Origin: Gimesia fumaroli
GTDB taxonomy: Bacteria; Planctomycetota; Planctomycetia; Planctomycetales; Planctomycetaceae
NCBI RefSeq assembly: GCF_007754425.1
Contig: NZ_CP037452.1
Span: 6,985,164 to 7,049,163, forward strand
Direction of reading: 5' to 3'
Length of the DNA: 64,000 nucleotides
The position numbers and the translations under genes were made by a program. Below, piece by piece: positions 1 to 11,912 of the stretch. Each line of letters starts with the position of its first letter. Position 1 is the stretch's first letter. The notes under the pieces were generated by a model. That model did no database searches. It worked only from the letters and a program-made list of their open reading frames with translations, and was not told the origin of the DNA.

Positions 1-835
1 TGGGAGTATTCGGCATTTCCCAGATCATCTTTCGACGATTCGTATCACCTTGCACAACAGTCACCGGCAGTTCTTCTGCCCAGAATTTAAATTCACGCTG
101 CCAGTTGGGAATCAGCGGTTTGGGACAGACCAGTAAGATGCGACGGACCTGACCGCTGCGCAATAACAGCCGGACCCCTGTGATAGTCTGCATGGTTTTG
201 CCGAGCCCCATCTCATCGGCAAGTAACGCTGATTTTTGTGAAAACAGCCAGGCAATCCCCTCATATTGATATGGGAACGGTTCAAACGGCATCAGCAGTT
301 CCTGACCCGCGAGCCAGGATTGCAAAGGAGGTTGCAGTAAATAAAACAGGCGGTCTTCAAGCGATAATGCATTGGCGGGTGGTTTGAGCCGCGTAGGCTT
401 TTTGTGTTCTGTATTCTCAGCGGCAGGCGCTTTCGGCCCTTTGATCTGTTTCAATTCCGTGTCTGATTCATCTTCCTCCTTGGTCGGCATGAACTCCAGA
501 CCATCGGGGAAGGTCATGCCAAAGGTCTTCACACGCGGCCGCGTCGGCTTCCATTTCGGTTGTAAACCGGCACGGTCCAATAGCCCAACCGATGATGTTT
601 CCAGATTGAATTTGCGCGTCAGCGCTCCATTCATACCCGAGGCAAAGACTGAGGCCGAGACCGTCAAGGGAATCGCATCACTGCCAATTTGCTGCTGGAG
701 AAACTCTCGATCGCCTTGCGAGATCGGGACGGTATCCGGAACGACGGGCGGCGGAAGGAAATGAGGGCCGCCTGTATGCCTGGTCGCATTTCGTGTTTCA
801 ATATTGTTGTCTGATTGGATTCCTGAATCTTCCAC
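1..835 (-). CDS. SNF2-family DEAD/DEAH-like helicase, N-terminal part (cut by window edge)
   Basis: ATP-dependent DNA translocase or chromatin-remodelling-type helicase of the SNF2 superfamily, cytoplasmic. About 278 N-terminal codons are present and the gene runs off the left edge. The first ~180 residues have no motif I know. The helicase core then begins: [15 protein letters not shown] (motif I, Walker A, D at about residue 207) and about 30 residues later [20 protein letters not shown], a typical SNF2 motif Ia. Motif II (DEAH-like) and the second RecA lobe lie outside the window. Start: an in-frame stop lies at 850-848 and the first plausible start after it is GTG at 835, preceded by a purine-rich stretch. 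An internal ATG would shorten the protein, so the start is uncertain. The gene upstream (898-1425) reads the same way, 62 bases away, so the two may be co-transcribed. The family is certain; the role is not. Confidence 0.85.
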   Translation of the reverse strand, partial: MEDSGIQSDNNIETRNATRHTGGPHFLPPPVVPDTVPISQGDREFLQQQIGSDAIPLTVSASVFASGMNGALTRKFNLETSSVGLLDRAGLQPKWKPTRPRVKTFGMTFPDGLEFMPTKEEDESDTELKQIKGPKAPAAENTEHKKPTRLKPPANALSLEDRLFYLLQPPLQSWLAGQELLMPFEPFPYQYEGIAWLFSQKSALLADEMGLGKTMQTITGVRLLLRSGQVRRILLVCPKPLIPNWQREFKFWAEELPVTVVQGDTNRRKMIWEMPNTP

Positions 836-897
836 GTATCCGCCTGATTATGAACGAAGTGCCTTTGAGTTAATTCATCATGCCTGCTTGAAAAATG

Positions 898-1425
898 TCA
901 ACGGGAAGATCCCATTTTGACCGCTTCATTTAAGGCTTCACGCACACGCTCAAAAGGTTCCCCCAAATCGGCGTCGGTGGGAATATTTTTGCTGGTATTT
1001 TCAATGGCTGCTTTCCCCGTTTGATGACCTGCATCGAAGCGCAGTCTGTTCCGGCCGACCTGTTCACAGATGAAGTCGGCATTCTCATCAAAAATTTGTT
1101 CGATATCCGATAGAAACGCGACGGGAATCGAAATATGATTCTGCAACTCCAGCGCCTGTTCCTGCTCAACCAGTACCAGGTTCGGTTTAACGTTCATCTT
1201 CTCGACCAGGGTCCGGCCGATCACTTCACCCAGCAGAAACGGAACCAGCGTGGGACCGTATAATACCTCTTGCGTCCGGTTCGGCTTGACTGGAGTTGTA
1301 CATTGAAATTCCAGTGGCCTGCCAAAATGATTGGTCACCAGTAAGCCCCCGATCAATGCGCCATCCGGGCATTCAATCGTCGTCAGGAACCCCAGTTTCA
1401 ACTCTTTACTACCGTCCGCAACCAT
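898..1425 (-). CDS. Conserved hypothetical protein upstream of SNF2 helicase
   Basis: A 175-residue soluble protein with no signal peptide or membrane span, and I do not recognise the family. The N-terminal half is rich in beta-strand-like alternation (KLGFLTTIECPDGALIGGLL, then FQCTTPVKP) and the C-terminal third is polar. It lies 62 bases upstream of the helicase gene on the same strand, so it may be the first gene of a two-gene unit and could work with the helicase, but this is context only. The ATG at 1425 is preceded by GGAGACG on the coding strand, a reasonable ribosome-binding site. Codon pattern and length argue for a real gene; the 79-residue frame inside it is a shadow. Confidence 0.7.
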   Translation of the reverse strand: MVADGSKELKLGFLTTIECPDGALIGGLLVTNHFGRPLEFQCTTPVKPNRTQEVLYGPTLVPFLLGEVIGRTLVEKMNVKPNLVLVEQEQALELQNHISIPVAFLSDIEQIFDENADFICEQVGRNRLRFDAGHQTGKAAIENTSKNIPTDADLGEPFERVREALNEAVKMGSSR

Positions 1426-1755
1426 AAATTTCTCGTCTCCGGATGTCAGTTCTTATGTTGTCGTCAATGATCAGGCGATCCTGATTCTCATCTGAACCGT
1501 ATTTCTTTCGTCAATCAGGACAACCCACTGTATCGATATCATCGTCCTCGCCATTTCGTGACTTGAGTGCTTGTTGGATTGGTCATGTTAGATAGTTTCA
1601 CTTCAATAACCCTTTAACTATCAACTGGTTCCAGAAGTCGCTCAAACACAGTTCCCACAGTTATTTTCTCTGTGGGAATCCCCGTTAGGTTGGAAATTCA
1701 TTCAAGTTGCGGCAGAATAAGAGATATCTTGAAATAACCTCACTGATGTCCCAGA
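1426..1755. other. Intergenic region between divergent genes, with one hairpin
   Basis: About 330 bases between the minus-strand hypothetical gene and the plus-strand PaaK-like gene. It must hold both promoters, but I see no box close to consensus. The only clear structure is a perfect 9-bp inverted repeat, TTCCCACAG (1652-1660) and CTGTGGGAA (1670-1678), with a 9-base loop, about 80 bases before the PaaK-like start. It lacks a T-run, so an operator or 5'-UTR hairpin is more likely than a terminator. Confidence 0.5.
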
Positions 1756-3084
1756 ATGAATCAATTAAGCAATTTTATGAATGAGTCACCAAACCGGCCG
1801 GAAAACCAGAGTCGGGAAGTAATCGAAGCACGCCAACTGCAACGTTTGCAAGAACTTGTGAAAGAGGTCTCTGCTTCCAATCCTTTCTGGCAAAACAAGT
1901 GGCAGGCAGCAGGTGTGACGGCTGAGTCAATTCAAAGCCTGTCCGACCTGCAGAAATTGCCGATCACGACGAAATCCGAACTGGTGGAAGACCATTCGTC
2001 ACATCTCCCTTATGGAACGAACCTGACCTACCCGCTGGAACAATACACGCGGATGCACCAGACATCAGGAACCACCGGTTCCCCGATGCGCTGGCTGGAT
2101 ACCAAAGCCAGCTGGGACTGGTTTGGCGAATGCTGGGCGCAAATTTATCGGATCGTAGGCCTCTATCCGGAAGACCGGGTTTTCTTTCCCTTTTCCTTCG
2201 GCCCCTTTATTGGATTCTGGGCCGCCTTTGAAGGTGCCACGCGGCTGGGAAATTTCTGCCTGGCAGGGGGGGGCATGGGAAGTGAAGCGCGGCTGCGCAT
2301 GATTCTGGATAACAAAATCACCGCAGTCTGCTGTACGCCGACTTATGCGCTGCGACTGGCCGAAGTGGCTGAAGCAGAGAACATCGATCTGGCCAGTAGT
2401 CGAGTGCGGGCTTTGATCGTGGCCGGAGAGCCGGGGGGAAATATCGAAGCGACCAAGCTGCGGATTGGACAGGCCTGGGGAGCACGCGTTTTTGATCATT
2501 GGGGCATGACGGAAATTGGTGCATTGGGAATTGAACCACTGGAAAATCCGGGAGGCTTGAACATTCTTGAAACGGAATGCATCGCCGAGATCGTGAATCC
2601 GGAAACGCTGGAGCCCGTGGAACGGGGAGAGCAGGGGGAGTTAATCATCACGAACCTGGGACGGATTGGTTCACCGCTGATTCGTTACCGTACCGGAGAT
2701 CTGGTTTGTGAAGATACTGATGCCTGCCCGTCCGGTCGCGCGTTACTGCGACTGAAGGGAGGGATTTTGGGACGCGCCGATGACATGGTCATCATTCGCG
2801 GCAATAACGTTTTTCCTTCCAGTCTGGAAGCCATCCTCCGCACCTTCGATCAGCTGGCAGAATATCGTATCGAAGTCCGTACGATTCGTGCGATGCAGCA
2901 TATGAAAATTGAACTGGAGCCAATTGAATCCATTACGTCCGATGAACAACAGCAACAACTCGTGAAAGAAGTCACCAGCGCGATTAAAGATCGTTTGAAC
3001 TTTCAGGCTGAAGTCACTGCAGTGCCTCCCGGCTCACTACCGCGTTTCGAGCTGAAAGGCCGCCGCTTCTTCAAAATTGACTGA
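1756..3084 (+). CDS. Phenylacetate-CoA ligase-like adenylate-forming enzyme
   Basis: A 442-residue cytoplasmic enzyme of the PaaK branch of the ANL (AMP-binding) superfamily. These enzymes adenylate a carboxylic acid and usually transfer it to CoA. Visible: an N-terminal helical part, the phosphate-binding loop TSGTTGSPMRW (about residues 103-113), the Y/F-D-H-W-G-M-T-E motif (FDHWGMTEIGA, about residue 245), YRTGD (about residue 313) and the C-terminal hinge/lysine region with GRADDMVIIRGNNVFPSSLE (about 335-354). Length is right for PaaK (430-440). No other phenylacetate-degradation genes are near, so the substrate is open; aryl acids or a coenzyme-independent activation are possible. Start ATG 1756; a second in-frame ATG seven codons later is an alternative. 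Confidence 0.85.
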   Translation: MNQLSNFMNESPNRPENQSREVIEARQLQRLQELVKEVSASNPFWQNKWQAAGVTAESIQSLSDLQKLPITTKSELVEDHSSHLPYGTNLTYPLEQYTRMHQTSGTTGSPMRWLDTKASWDWFGECWAQIYRIVGLYPEDRVFFPFSFGPFIGFWAAFEGATRLGNFCLAGGGMGSEARLRMILDNKITAVCCTPTYALRLAEVAEAENIDLASSRVRALIVAGEPGGNIEATKLRIGQAWGARVFDHWGMTEIGALGIEPLENPGGLNILETECIAEIVNPETLEPVERGEQGELIITNLGRIGSPLIRYRTGDLVCEDTDACPSGRALLRLKGGILGRADDMVIIRGNNVFPSSLEAILRTFDQLAEYRIEVRTIRAMQHMKIELEPIESITSDEQQQQLVKEVTSAIKDRLNFQAEVTAVPPGSLPRFELKGRRFFKID

Positions 3085-3219
3085 TTTCGCAATTGAACAG
3101 GAATTTAGCAGGAACTCGCCCGACATCCATGTTAGAATTTGAAGTTGACTGGCTTTTTCGCAGTCTCAAACAGCCTCAAATATATCCAGCCGTCGCTCAA
3201 ACCTTCCGGAATAGACACT

Positions 3220-4698
3220 ATGACAACATCGAGACGTAATCTGTTTTTGGCAGTACTCGTTTTAGCAGGGCTCTGCCTGCCTTTGAATCGAAGTGAAGCA
3301 GACACGCAAACCAAATCGCGTCCTAACATCCTGTTTCTGTTTAGTGATGACCAGCGGGCCGACGCCATTGCCGCCTATGATAATCCCCATATTCAAACGC
3401 CGAATCTGGATACGCTGGTGAAAACCGGTTTCAGTTTTCGGAATGCCTTTTGTATGGGGTCGATTCATGGAGCCGTCTGCCAACCCAGCCGGGCGATGCT
3501 CAACAGTGGACGCACGCTCTATCACGTACCCATGGATCTGAAGGGAGTCATCACACTGCCTCAATTATTGAAGCAGGCAGGTTACACCACGTTCGGAACG
3601 GGGAAATGGCACAACCAGCGTGACTCATTCCAGAAGAGTTTCACAACCGGCACCGCTGCTTTTATCGGAGGCATGTCGAACCACTTAAAAGTTCCTGTCG
3701 TTGATTTGAAAAATGGAAAGTTTCAGAACAAACGGCAGGGCGCCAAGTTTTCGAGCGAATTATTCGTTGACGCGGCTGTCGATTTCCTGAAGCAGCAGCC
3801 TAAAGACAAACCCTTCTATGCCTATGTCGCTTTCACAGCGCCTCACGATCCTCGTATGCCACCTGCTTCAGCTATGAAGCCTTATCAAAACGCACAACCG
3901 CCGCTACCGAAAAACTTCAAACCTCAGCATCCGTTTAACAACGGCTGGATGACAGGCCGGGATGAAGCATTAACGGGCTGGCCGCGACAGCCGGAAATCA
4001 TTCGCGAGCAGCTGGCAGAATATTACGGCATGATCACGGACATGGACTCACACATCGGGCGAATCTTGAACACACTCAAAGACAAAGGGTTCGACAAGAA
4101 TACGATTGTCGTGTTCTCTTCCGATCATGGGTTGGCGCTGGGCAGTCATGGTTTACTCGGAAAACAGAATCTGTACGAGCACAGCATGAAGGCACCGTTG
4201 ATTTTCAAAGGCCCCGGCATCCCGCAAAACAAATCGACTGATGCACTGGTTTATCTGTACGATATCTTTCCGACGGTTTGTGATCTGACCCATATCACAG
4301 TTCCCCCCGGAGTCGAAGGTTCAGATCTGGCACCGATCTGGAGAGGTAAAACAGACCGCGTTCGTGATTCGCTGTTTACGACCTATGAAGACTTGATGCG
4401 GGCGGTTCGCGATGATCGCTGGAAACTGATCCGCTATCCGCAAATCAATAAGACGCAACTCTTTGATCTTAAAGAAGATCCTCATGAACTACAGGACCTG
4501 TCCCAGAATCCGGGGCAAAAAGAGCGGGTGCAGAAGATGCTGGCACAGTTGAAGGACTGGCAGAAAAAAACGGACGACAAGCAGCCGCTCACATCTGATC
4601 ATCCCAAGCCGGAAAACATCGATTTAACGGGGCGAAAGCGAAAACCAGACCAGCACCAACCTGACTGGATCGTCAAAAAATACTTCGATTCTGAATGA
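3220..4698 (+). CDS. Secreted sulfatase, type I formylglycine (CQPSR)
   Basis: A 492-residue exported sulfatase of the alkaline-phosphatase superfamily, hydrolysing sulfate esters, probably of polysaccharides. Visible: a Sec signal peptide (TTSRRNLFLAVLVLAGLCLP then LNRSEA), the metal-binding start PNILFLFSDDQRADA, and the signature VCQPSRAMLNSGR whose Cys is converted to formylglycine. Further on are GTGKWH, TAPHDPR and VVFSSDHGLALGSHGLLGKQ, with the C-terminal metal and substrate residues. A longer frame begins at 3139, but its extra 27 residues would sit ahead of the signal peptide, so I place the start at ATG 3220. It resembles choline-sulfatase/iduronate-2-sulfatase-like enzymes. No maturase (FGE or anSME) gene lies in the window. 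One of three sulfatases here. Confidence 0.9.
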   Translation: MTTSRRNLFLAVLVLAGLCLPLNRSEADTQTKSRPNILFLFSDDQRADAIAAYDNPHIQTPNLDTLVKTGFSFRNAFCMGSIHGAVCQPSRAMLNSGRTLYHVPMDLKGVITLPQLLKQAGYTTFGTGKWHNQRDSFQKSFTTGTAAFIGGMSNHLKVPVVDLKNGKFQNKRQGAKFSSELFVDAAVDFLKQQPKDKPFYAYVAFTAPHDPRMPPASAMKPYQNAQPPLPKNFKPQHPFNNGWMTGRDEALTGWPRQPEIIREQLAEYYGMITDMDSHIGRILNTLKDKGFDKNTIVVFSSDHGLALGSHGLLGKQNLYEHSMKAPLIFKGPGIPQNKSTDALVYLYDIFPTVCDLTHITVPPGVEGSDLAPIWRGKTDRVRDSLFTTYEDLMRAVRDDRWKLIRYPQINKTQLFDLKEDPHELQDLSQNPGQKERVQKMLAQLKDWQKKTDDKQPLTSDHPKPENIDLTGRKRKPDQHQPDWIVKKYFDSE

Positions 4699-4715
4699 AA
4701 TCCGTTTTCCAGCCA

Positions 4716-4724
4716 TGCTATAAT
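4716..4724 (+). promoter_or_regulatory. Extended -10 promoter element for the PQQ-propeller gene
   Basis: TGCTATAAT at 4716-4724 is a perfect extended -10 (TGnTATAAT). No good -35 is visible 17 bases upstream, as expected for extended -10 promoters. Transcription would start near 4731 and leave an ~85-base leader before the ATG at 4817. Confidence 0.5.
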
Positions 4725-4816
4725 CGGAGTTCTCTCCACAAACGTAATCCATCCAAATAAAAGAATTGATCTCTGAAATCAGTTCATAAAAGACTCACAA
4801 ATTCCGAGGTAACCAA

Positions 4817-6076
4817 ATGAAAGCTTTATTGGCAACAGTCACGCTATCTCTGTTGATTGCATCCACCACGTTTGCCGGCAACTGGCCTGGCTGGCGCGGC
4901 CCGACTTCCAACGGCGTCGCAGAGGGAAGCGGCTATCCTGTTTCCTGGGGCAGCGACAAAAACATTCTCTGGGAAGTCGACTTTCCCGGCGTCAGCGGTT
5001 CGACACCCGTGATCTGGGGCGATGATCTGTTCCTGACGACTACTTCCGAAGGAAAGAACCGCGTTCTCTGCCTGAATAAAAATACCGGCAAGAAAAAATG
5101 GGAAACAGACTTCGGCACAGAACGCGCCGGGAAACACAAAAAAGGAAGTGGCAGCAGTCCTTCGCCGGCCACCGACGATCAATTTGTCTTTGCCTACTTC
5201 AAGAGCGGTGATCTGGCCTGCCTCAATAAAGAAGGAAAAATTCTCTGGCAGAAAAACCTGCAGAAAGAATATGGCGAAGATACACTCTGGTGGGACCTGG
5301 GAACATCTCCCGTTTTGACGAATAAACTGGTTGTCATCGCCTGTATGCAGAGTGACAACTCTTATCTTGTCGCCTTTGATAAAGCCACCGGAAAAGAAGT
5401 CTGGAAGCAGGATCGAAATCTGGATGCACCGGAAGAAGCCAACCAGAGTTATTCGACTCCTGTTGTCGTGAATCAGGATGGGAAAGAACTGATTTATGTA
5501 CTCGGTGCCGATCACGTGACCGCCCATGATGCCGGTTCGGGTAAAGAACTCTGGCGGGCCGGTGGTTTGAATCCGACACAGCATAAATACTTCCGTTCGA
5601 TCTCTTCTCCCGTTGTCAGCGACGGATTTCTGATTGCTCCTTACGCCCGCGGCGGTTCCGTGACCGGAATTGAGCTGGGCGGAAAAGGCGATGTAACCAA
5701 GTCGCATGTTGCCTGGACGAATGAAGCCAAGGGAGATTTCTCTGACGTTCCGACACCTGCCGCCATCAATGGTCGCTTCTACATCTGTGCCGACAAAGGC
5801 GAGGTTCTCTGTTTTGACGTCAAAACCGGGAAGAAAATCTGGGGCGATCGCCTGCCTCGCAGCCGTCACAAATTCAGTGCCTCACCAATTCTGGCCGATG
5901 GTCATATTTACGTTACACGTGAAGATGGTACGACCTTCGTCCTGGATCAAGGTGATCAGTTCAAAGTCGTCTCCGAAAACCCGCTGGAAGGTTTTGCGCT
6001 CGCGACTCCGGTTTTCTCAGACGGAAAAATCTATCTGAAGATGACAGACAAACTTTACTGCATCGGGAAAAAATAA
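4817..6076 (+). CDS. Secreted PQQ-like beta-propeller repeat protein
   Basis: A 419-residue exported protein. A signal peptide (KALLATVTLSLLIASTTFAG) is followed by NWPGWRGPTSNGVA, the W-R-G-P start typical of planctomycete PQQ-like propellers. WD-like blades then repeat the pattern 'A-x-D-x-x-[TS]-G-K-x-x-W' (for example LVAFDKATGKEVWK, LCFDVKTGKKIWG, TAHDAGSGKELW). It probably folds as an 8-bladed propeller of the BamB/quinoprotein type. True quinoprotein dehydrogenase catalytic residues (vicinal Cys pair, Ca-binding Asn/Asp set) are not evident, so an enzymatic role is doubtful; a binding or scaffold role outside the cytoplasmic membrane is more likely. The start has CCGAGGTAACCA upstream, a good ribosome-binding site. 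A strong terminator follows. A 341-residue antisense open frame across it is a codon-usage shadow. Confidence 0.88.
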   Translation: MKALLATVTLSLLIASTTFAGNWPGWRGPTSNGVAEGSGYPVSWGSDKNILWEVDFPGVSGSTPVIWGDDLFLTTTSEGKNRVLCLNKNTGKKKWETDFGTERAGKHKKGSGSSPSPATDDQFVFAYFKSGDLACLNKEGKILWQKNLQKEYGEDTLWWDLGTSPVLTNKLVVIACMQSDNSYLVAFDKATGKEVWKQDRNLDAPEEANQSYSTPVVVNQDGKELIYVLGADHVTAHDAGSGKELWRAGGLNPTQHKYFRSISSPVVSDGFLIAPYARGGSVTGIELGGKGDVTKSHVAWTNEAKGDFSDVPTPAAINGRFYICADKGEVLCFDVKTGKKIWGDRLPRSRHKFSASPILADGHIYVTREDGTTFVLDQGDQFKVVSENPLEGFALATPVFSDGKIYLKMTDKLYCIGKK

Positions 6077-6099
6077 TCAGCCGCATATGCTAAAAACTA

Positions 6100-6132
6100 G
6101 GGGGACAGGTTGACTGCCTGTCCCTCTTTTTT
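6100..6132 (+). terminator. Rho-independent terminator after the PQQ-propeller gene
   Basis: GGGGACAGG (6101-6109) pairs with CCTGTCCCT (6117-6125, one G-T pair) around a 7-base loop and is followed by a run of six T broken only by one C. It lies 24 bases after the stop codon. Confidence 0.85.
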
Positions 6133-6243
6133 CGAATAATTTTCGACTAAATGAAACTAAGAAAGTCGCCTGACAACAGACGCTGCTTTTGTTGGTCTCC
6201 CTCGCACACTCGTCTGGTTACCCGATTTTTAAATGGAAGCAAC

Positions 6244-7434
6244 ATGAATTCTGTATTTCGATTTGCATTACTCTTCAATCTCTGCCTGTTCCTTTATTGT
6301 GGTACGTCTCATGCAGAGGAACCAGCGAAACCTGAGACCGAACAGAAGGCGCAAGATCCTTTACGGTTGATTTTGCCTGAGATCATTTATGCGGTTCCCG
6401 GAATGGAAACCAACATTTATTTTGACAACGTTTGTCTGGTGTTGAATCCCGCGAATTATGTGTTTGACGTGCACTGTAATAGAGGGCATTTACAGAATGA
6501 ACGCTGGACGTTCACTCCTGAAGAAAAAGAAGTTGGCGATTACAAATTCACGTTAAATGTACTCGACCAGAAGAATCAGATTGTTGCTTCAAAGGAATCA
6601 AGACTTCGTGTTGTTCCCCAGGATGCTGGAAAAGAGAAGACGGCCAGCATCCTGATGATTGGTGACAGTTTGACACACAACTCGATCTACCCGAAACATG
6701 TTCGCGATCTGAGCCAGAAATTTCAAGGGCCTGCTCTGAAACTGATTGGCTCGCATAACCCGAAGAACGAAGAAGGCGTGCAGCATGAAGGCTATGGTGG
6801 CTGGACCGCCGTACGTTTTGCGACGCACTTTAAAGAGACAGCCCGTACCGGCAACTACCGTGAGCGAGGCAGCCCATTTTTATATGCAGATCAAGAGGGG
6901 AAACCGAAACTGGATTTTCCCCGTTACTGTAAAGAGTTCAACGCAGGTACAGCGCCGGACCTGGTCACAATTTTTCTGGGACCTAATGATGTTTACTCTG
7001 CCACTGATGAAACGATAGCAGAGCGAACCGACACAATGATCAATCACCTCGATATTCTGGTGAAGATGATTCACGATTTTAATCCCCAGACCAAAATCGG
7101 TTTGATGTTGCCAGTGCCTCCCGCGGCGACTCAGGATGCATTTAGCACTACCAACGGTCGTGGCCAGACCCGCTGGCAATACAAGCGCAATCAACACCAT
7201 GTCGTTGAACGACTCAACTCACACTTCGGAGCTAAAGAGAAACAACAGATTTATCTGGTGCCAACCCATCTAAACCTGGATTGCGTCCACAATTATCCCG
7301 CTAAGAGTGTTCCTTTCAACGCACATAACCCTGAGAAAACGGTACGGCAAAACAACGCCGTTCACCCGGCTACCAGTGGTTATCTGCAGATTGGAGACAG
7401 CCTGTTTGCCTGGATTAAAGAAGTCTCAAAATAG
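6244..7434 (+). CDS. Secreted SGNH/GDSL hydrolase with N-terminal beta domain
   Basis: A 396-residue exported esterase or lipase-like hydrolase. Visible: a signal peptide (MNSVFRFALLFNLCLFLYCG, ending near SHA), and a ~100-residue domain of beta-strand character (LILPEIIYAVPGMETNIYFD to SRLRVVPQDAG) that looks like an Ig-like or accessory carbohydrate-linked domain. The SGNH core follows: block I MIGDSLTHNS (nucleophile Ser), block III FLGPNDVYSA, and block V VHPATSGYLQIGD with the catalytic His. Together these support an acetyl-esterase or related carbohydrate-esterase function. The frame extends upstream to 6151, but ATG 6244 gives a proper signal peptide and has GGAAG upstream. It sits among sulfatases, which fits polysaccharide deacetylation, but that link is inference. 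Confidence 0.85.
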   Translation: MNSVFRFALLFNLCLFLYCGTSHAEEPAKPETEQKAQDPLRLILPEIIYAVPGMETNIYFDNVCLVLNPANYVFDVHCNRGHLQNERWTFTPEEKEVGDYKFTLNVLDQKNQIVASKESRLRVVPQDAGKEKTASILMIGDSLTHNSIYPKHVRDLSQKFQGPALKLIGSHNPKNEEGVQHEGYGGWTAVRFATHFKETARTGNYRERGSPFLYADQEGKPKLDFPRYCKEFNAGTAPDLVTIFLGPNDVYSATDETIAERTDTMINHLDILVKMIHDFNPQTKIGLMLPVPPAATQDAFSTTNGRGQTRWQYKRNQHHVVERLNSHFGAKEKQQIYLVPTHLNLDCVHNYPAKSVPFNAHNPEKTVRQNNAVHPATSGYLQIGDSLFAWIKEVSK

Positions 7435-7473
7435 TCGTTCCAACAAAAGAAGCGAAAGCGATCCCGATCCTGC

Positions 7474-8982
7474 TTACTGCTGATCCAAAGCAGGGAACGG
7501 GAATGTTTTCGAGGGAGTTCGGCCCGTTTTCATAATCGATTTGATCCGAGCGACGACTTCCGGGTTCTGATCGGCGACATCGTGTTGTTCGCTTGGATCA
7601 GTTTTGAGATTATAAAGTTCAATCTTCATTTGCGGGTTCTTCTTCCTTAACAGGTTTTGTCGAACCCCTTTCCAGTCTCCCATGTGAACCGCCTGCTGGC
7701 CCGTGTAAGCCGGGAATTCCCAGTAGAGATATTCATGCTGTTTCTGCTGCTGCGGTTTGCCAAGCAACGTCGGCAGGAAACTGATGCCATCAATGTCAGA
7801 CGGCGCTTTGGTTCCTGTGATAGCGCCAATCGTCGGCATCACATCCCAGAAAGCGGACAGATGATCGGTGACTTCTCCCGGCTGAATATGACCGGGCCAA
7901 CGCACGACAAGAGGCACACGAATACCACCTTCATACAGGCTGCCTTTAAACCCGCGCCAGGGCCCCGCCGATTCGAAGAACTCGGAATCCGATCCTCCCA
8001 GACGATCGTAAGTCGGTCCATTGTCAGACGTGAAAAAGACAATCGTATTGTCGTCCAGTTTCAGTTCCTGCAAGAGATCCATGATCTGGCCGACGCCCTT
8101 ATCCATATGCGTGATCATGGCAGCATAGCCGGCGCGGGGATGTGGGTGTTTAATGTAGCCGCGGTGCTTGTATTTTTCTTCCGGGATCTTTCCTTGATAT
8201 TCAGCCAGAGATTCTTCCGGCGCCTGAATCGCCAGATGCGGAATGGCAAACGGCAGATACAGAAAGAACGGTCGATCCTGATTCTGGCGAATAAAGTCGA
8301 GCCCATTCTCTACAAATTTATCTTGGGAATGCGTTTTACCATATAAGGTCCGGTCGTTGCCCGGCAGAATTTCTTTCTCGTGATTCCGCCAGAGAAACTT
8401 GGGATAATGATTGTGAGCGTGAACCTGGCAATTGAAGCCGTAGAACAGATCAAAGCCTTGTAAATTCGGATCGCCGGTTGTCCCAAAATGTCCGAGTCCC
8501 CACTTGCCCATGGCGCCGGTGGCATAGTTCTTCTGCTTCAACATTTCAGCAATCGTGATTTCCGAATCGGGAATCGGATGCTGACCGGGATATTCCCACC
8601 CCTCTTTTTCTTTCATGTGCTGCACATATTGAGGTTTTCCGTTATTGCGCACGTAGGCGTGGCCGGGATGTTTGCCTGTGAGCAAATTGCAGCGGGAGGG
8701 AGCACAGACCGCGTTGCCCGAATAGAACTGCGTGAAGCGAATTCCCTCTTTGGCAATCTTGTCAATGTGCGGCGTTTTAATCCATTTCTGCCCGTAACAT
8801 CCCAGTTCCTGATAACCCAGGTCATCGGCGATGATGAAAACGATATTGGGATCTCGCGATTTTTCAGCAGAGAAGGCGGTGCTTCCGGAGAGGAGGATCA
8901 GAGCCAGAAGGGAAAGCGTCAAAACAAATAATGTCTCTTTCGATTTCACTTCTAATGGATAACGCATTGTCGCAGCCTGCAT
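7474..8982 (-). CDS. Secreted arylsulfatase, type I formylglycine (CAPSR)
   Basis: A 502-residue exported sulfatase of the arylsulfatase A / N-acetylgalactosamine-sulfatase-like group. A signal peptide ([20 protein letters not shown], ending AFSA) precedes [20 protein letters not shown] (metal-binding Asp pair). The maturation motif [17 protein letters not shown] has its Cys converted to formylglycine. [10 protein letters not shown] and [12 protein letters not shown] complete the active site. The start at 8982 has AGAGGT seven bases upstream; an internal ATG at 8967 is the alternative. It converges on the SGNH hydrolase gene with a 39-base gap. It is distinct in subfamily from the sulfatases at 3.2 and 17.8 kb (much closer to arylsulfatase A in the SDNGPTY region). 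Confidence 0.9.
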   Translation of the reverse strand: MQAATMRYPLEVKSKETLFVLTLSLLALILLSGSTAFSAEKSRDPNIVFIIADDLGYQELGCYGQKWIKTPHIDKIAKEGIRFTQFYSGNAVCAPSRCNLLTGKHPGHAYVRNNGKPQYVQHMKEKEGWEYPGQHPIPDSEITIAEMLKQKNYATGAMGKWGLGHFGTTGDPNLQGFDLFYGFNCQVHAHNHYPKFLWRNHEKEILPGNDRTLYGKTHSQDKFVENGLDFIRQNQDRPFFLYLPFAIPHLAIQAPEESLAEYQGKIPEEKYKHRGYIKHPHPRAGYAAMITHMDKGVGQIMDLLQELKLDDNTIVFFTSDNGPTYDRLGGSDSEFFESAGPWRGFKGSLYEGGIRVPLVVRWPGHIQPGEVTDHLSAFWDVMPTIGAITGTKAPSDIDGISFLPTLLGKPQQQKQHEYLYWEFPAYTGQQAVHMGDWKGVRQNLLRKKNPQMKIELYNLKTDPSEQHDVADQNPEVVARIKSIMKTGRTPSKTFPFPALDQQ

Positions 8983-11791
<2,809 letters not shown>

Positions 11792-11833
11792 GCGTTTCAG
11801 TTAGTAATTGTTGACGTAATTTGTGGTTGTGAG

Positions 11834-11882
11834 ATGGAGCAAGGTGACGAATCGACATTGATTCCACCTTGTTCCATTTTTT
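11834..11882 (+). terminator. Rho-independent terminator after catalase-peroxidase gene
   Basis: A 13-bp stem, ATGGAGCAAGGTG (11834-11846) with CACCTTGTTCCAT (11865-11877, one wobble pair), 18-base loop, then TTTTT. It points rightwards only; there is no T-run for the converging gene. Confidence 0.85.
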
Positions 11883-11912
11883 CACTCACACTGCGATGGT
11901 ACCGACCATCGA

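Noticed and set aside
372-764. 130-residue plus-strand frame at the left end
   Set aside because: It is the antisense shadow of the SNF2 helicase N-terminal region.
4844-5869. 341-residue open frame antisense to the PQQ-propeller gene
   Set aside because: It mirrors the coding strand codon pattern, has no domain I can see, and the sense frame has a signal peptide, family motifs, promoter and terminator.
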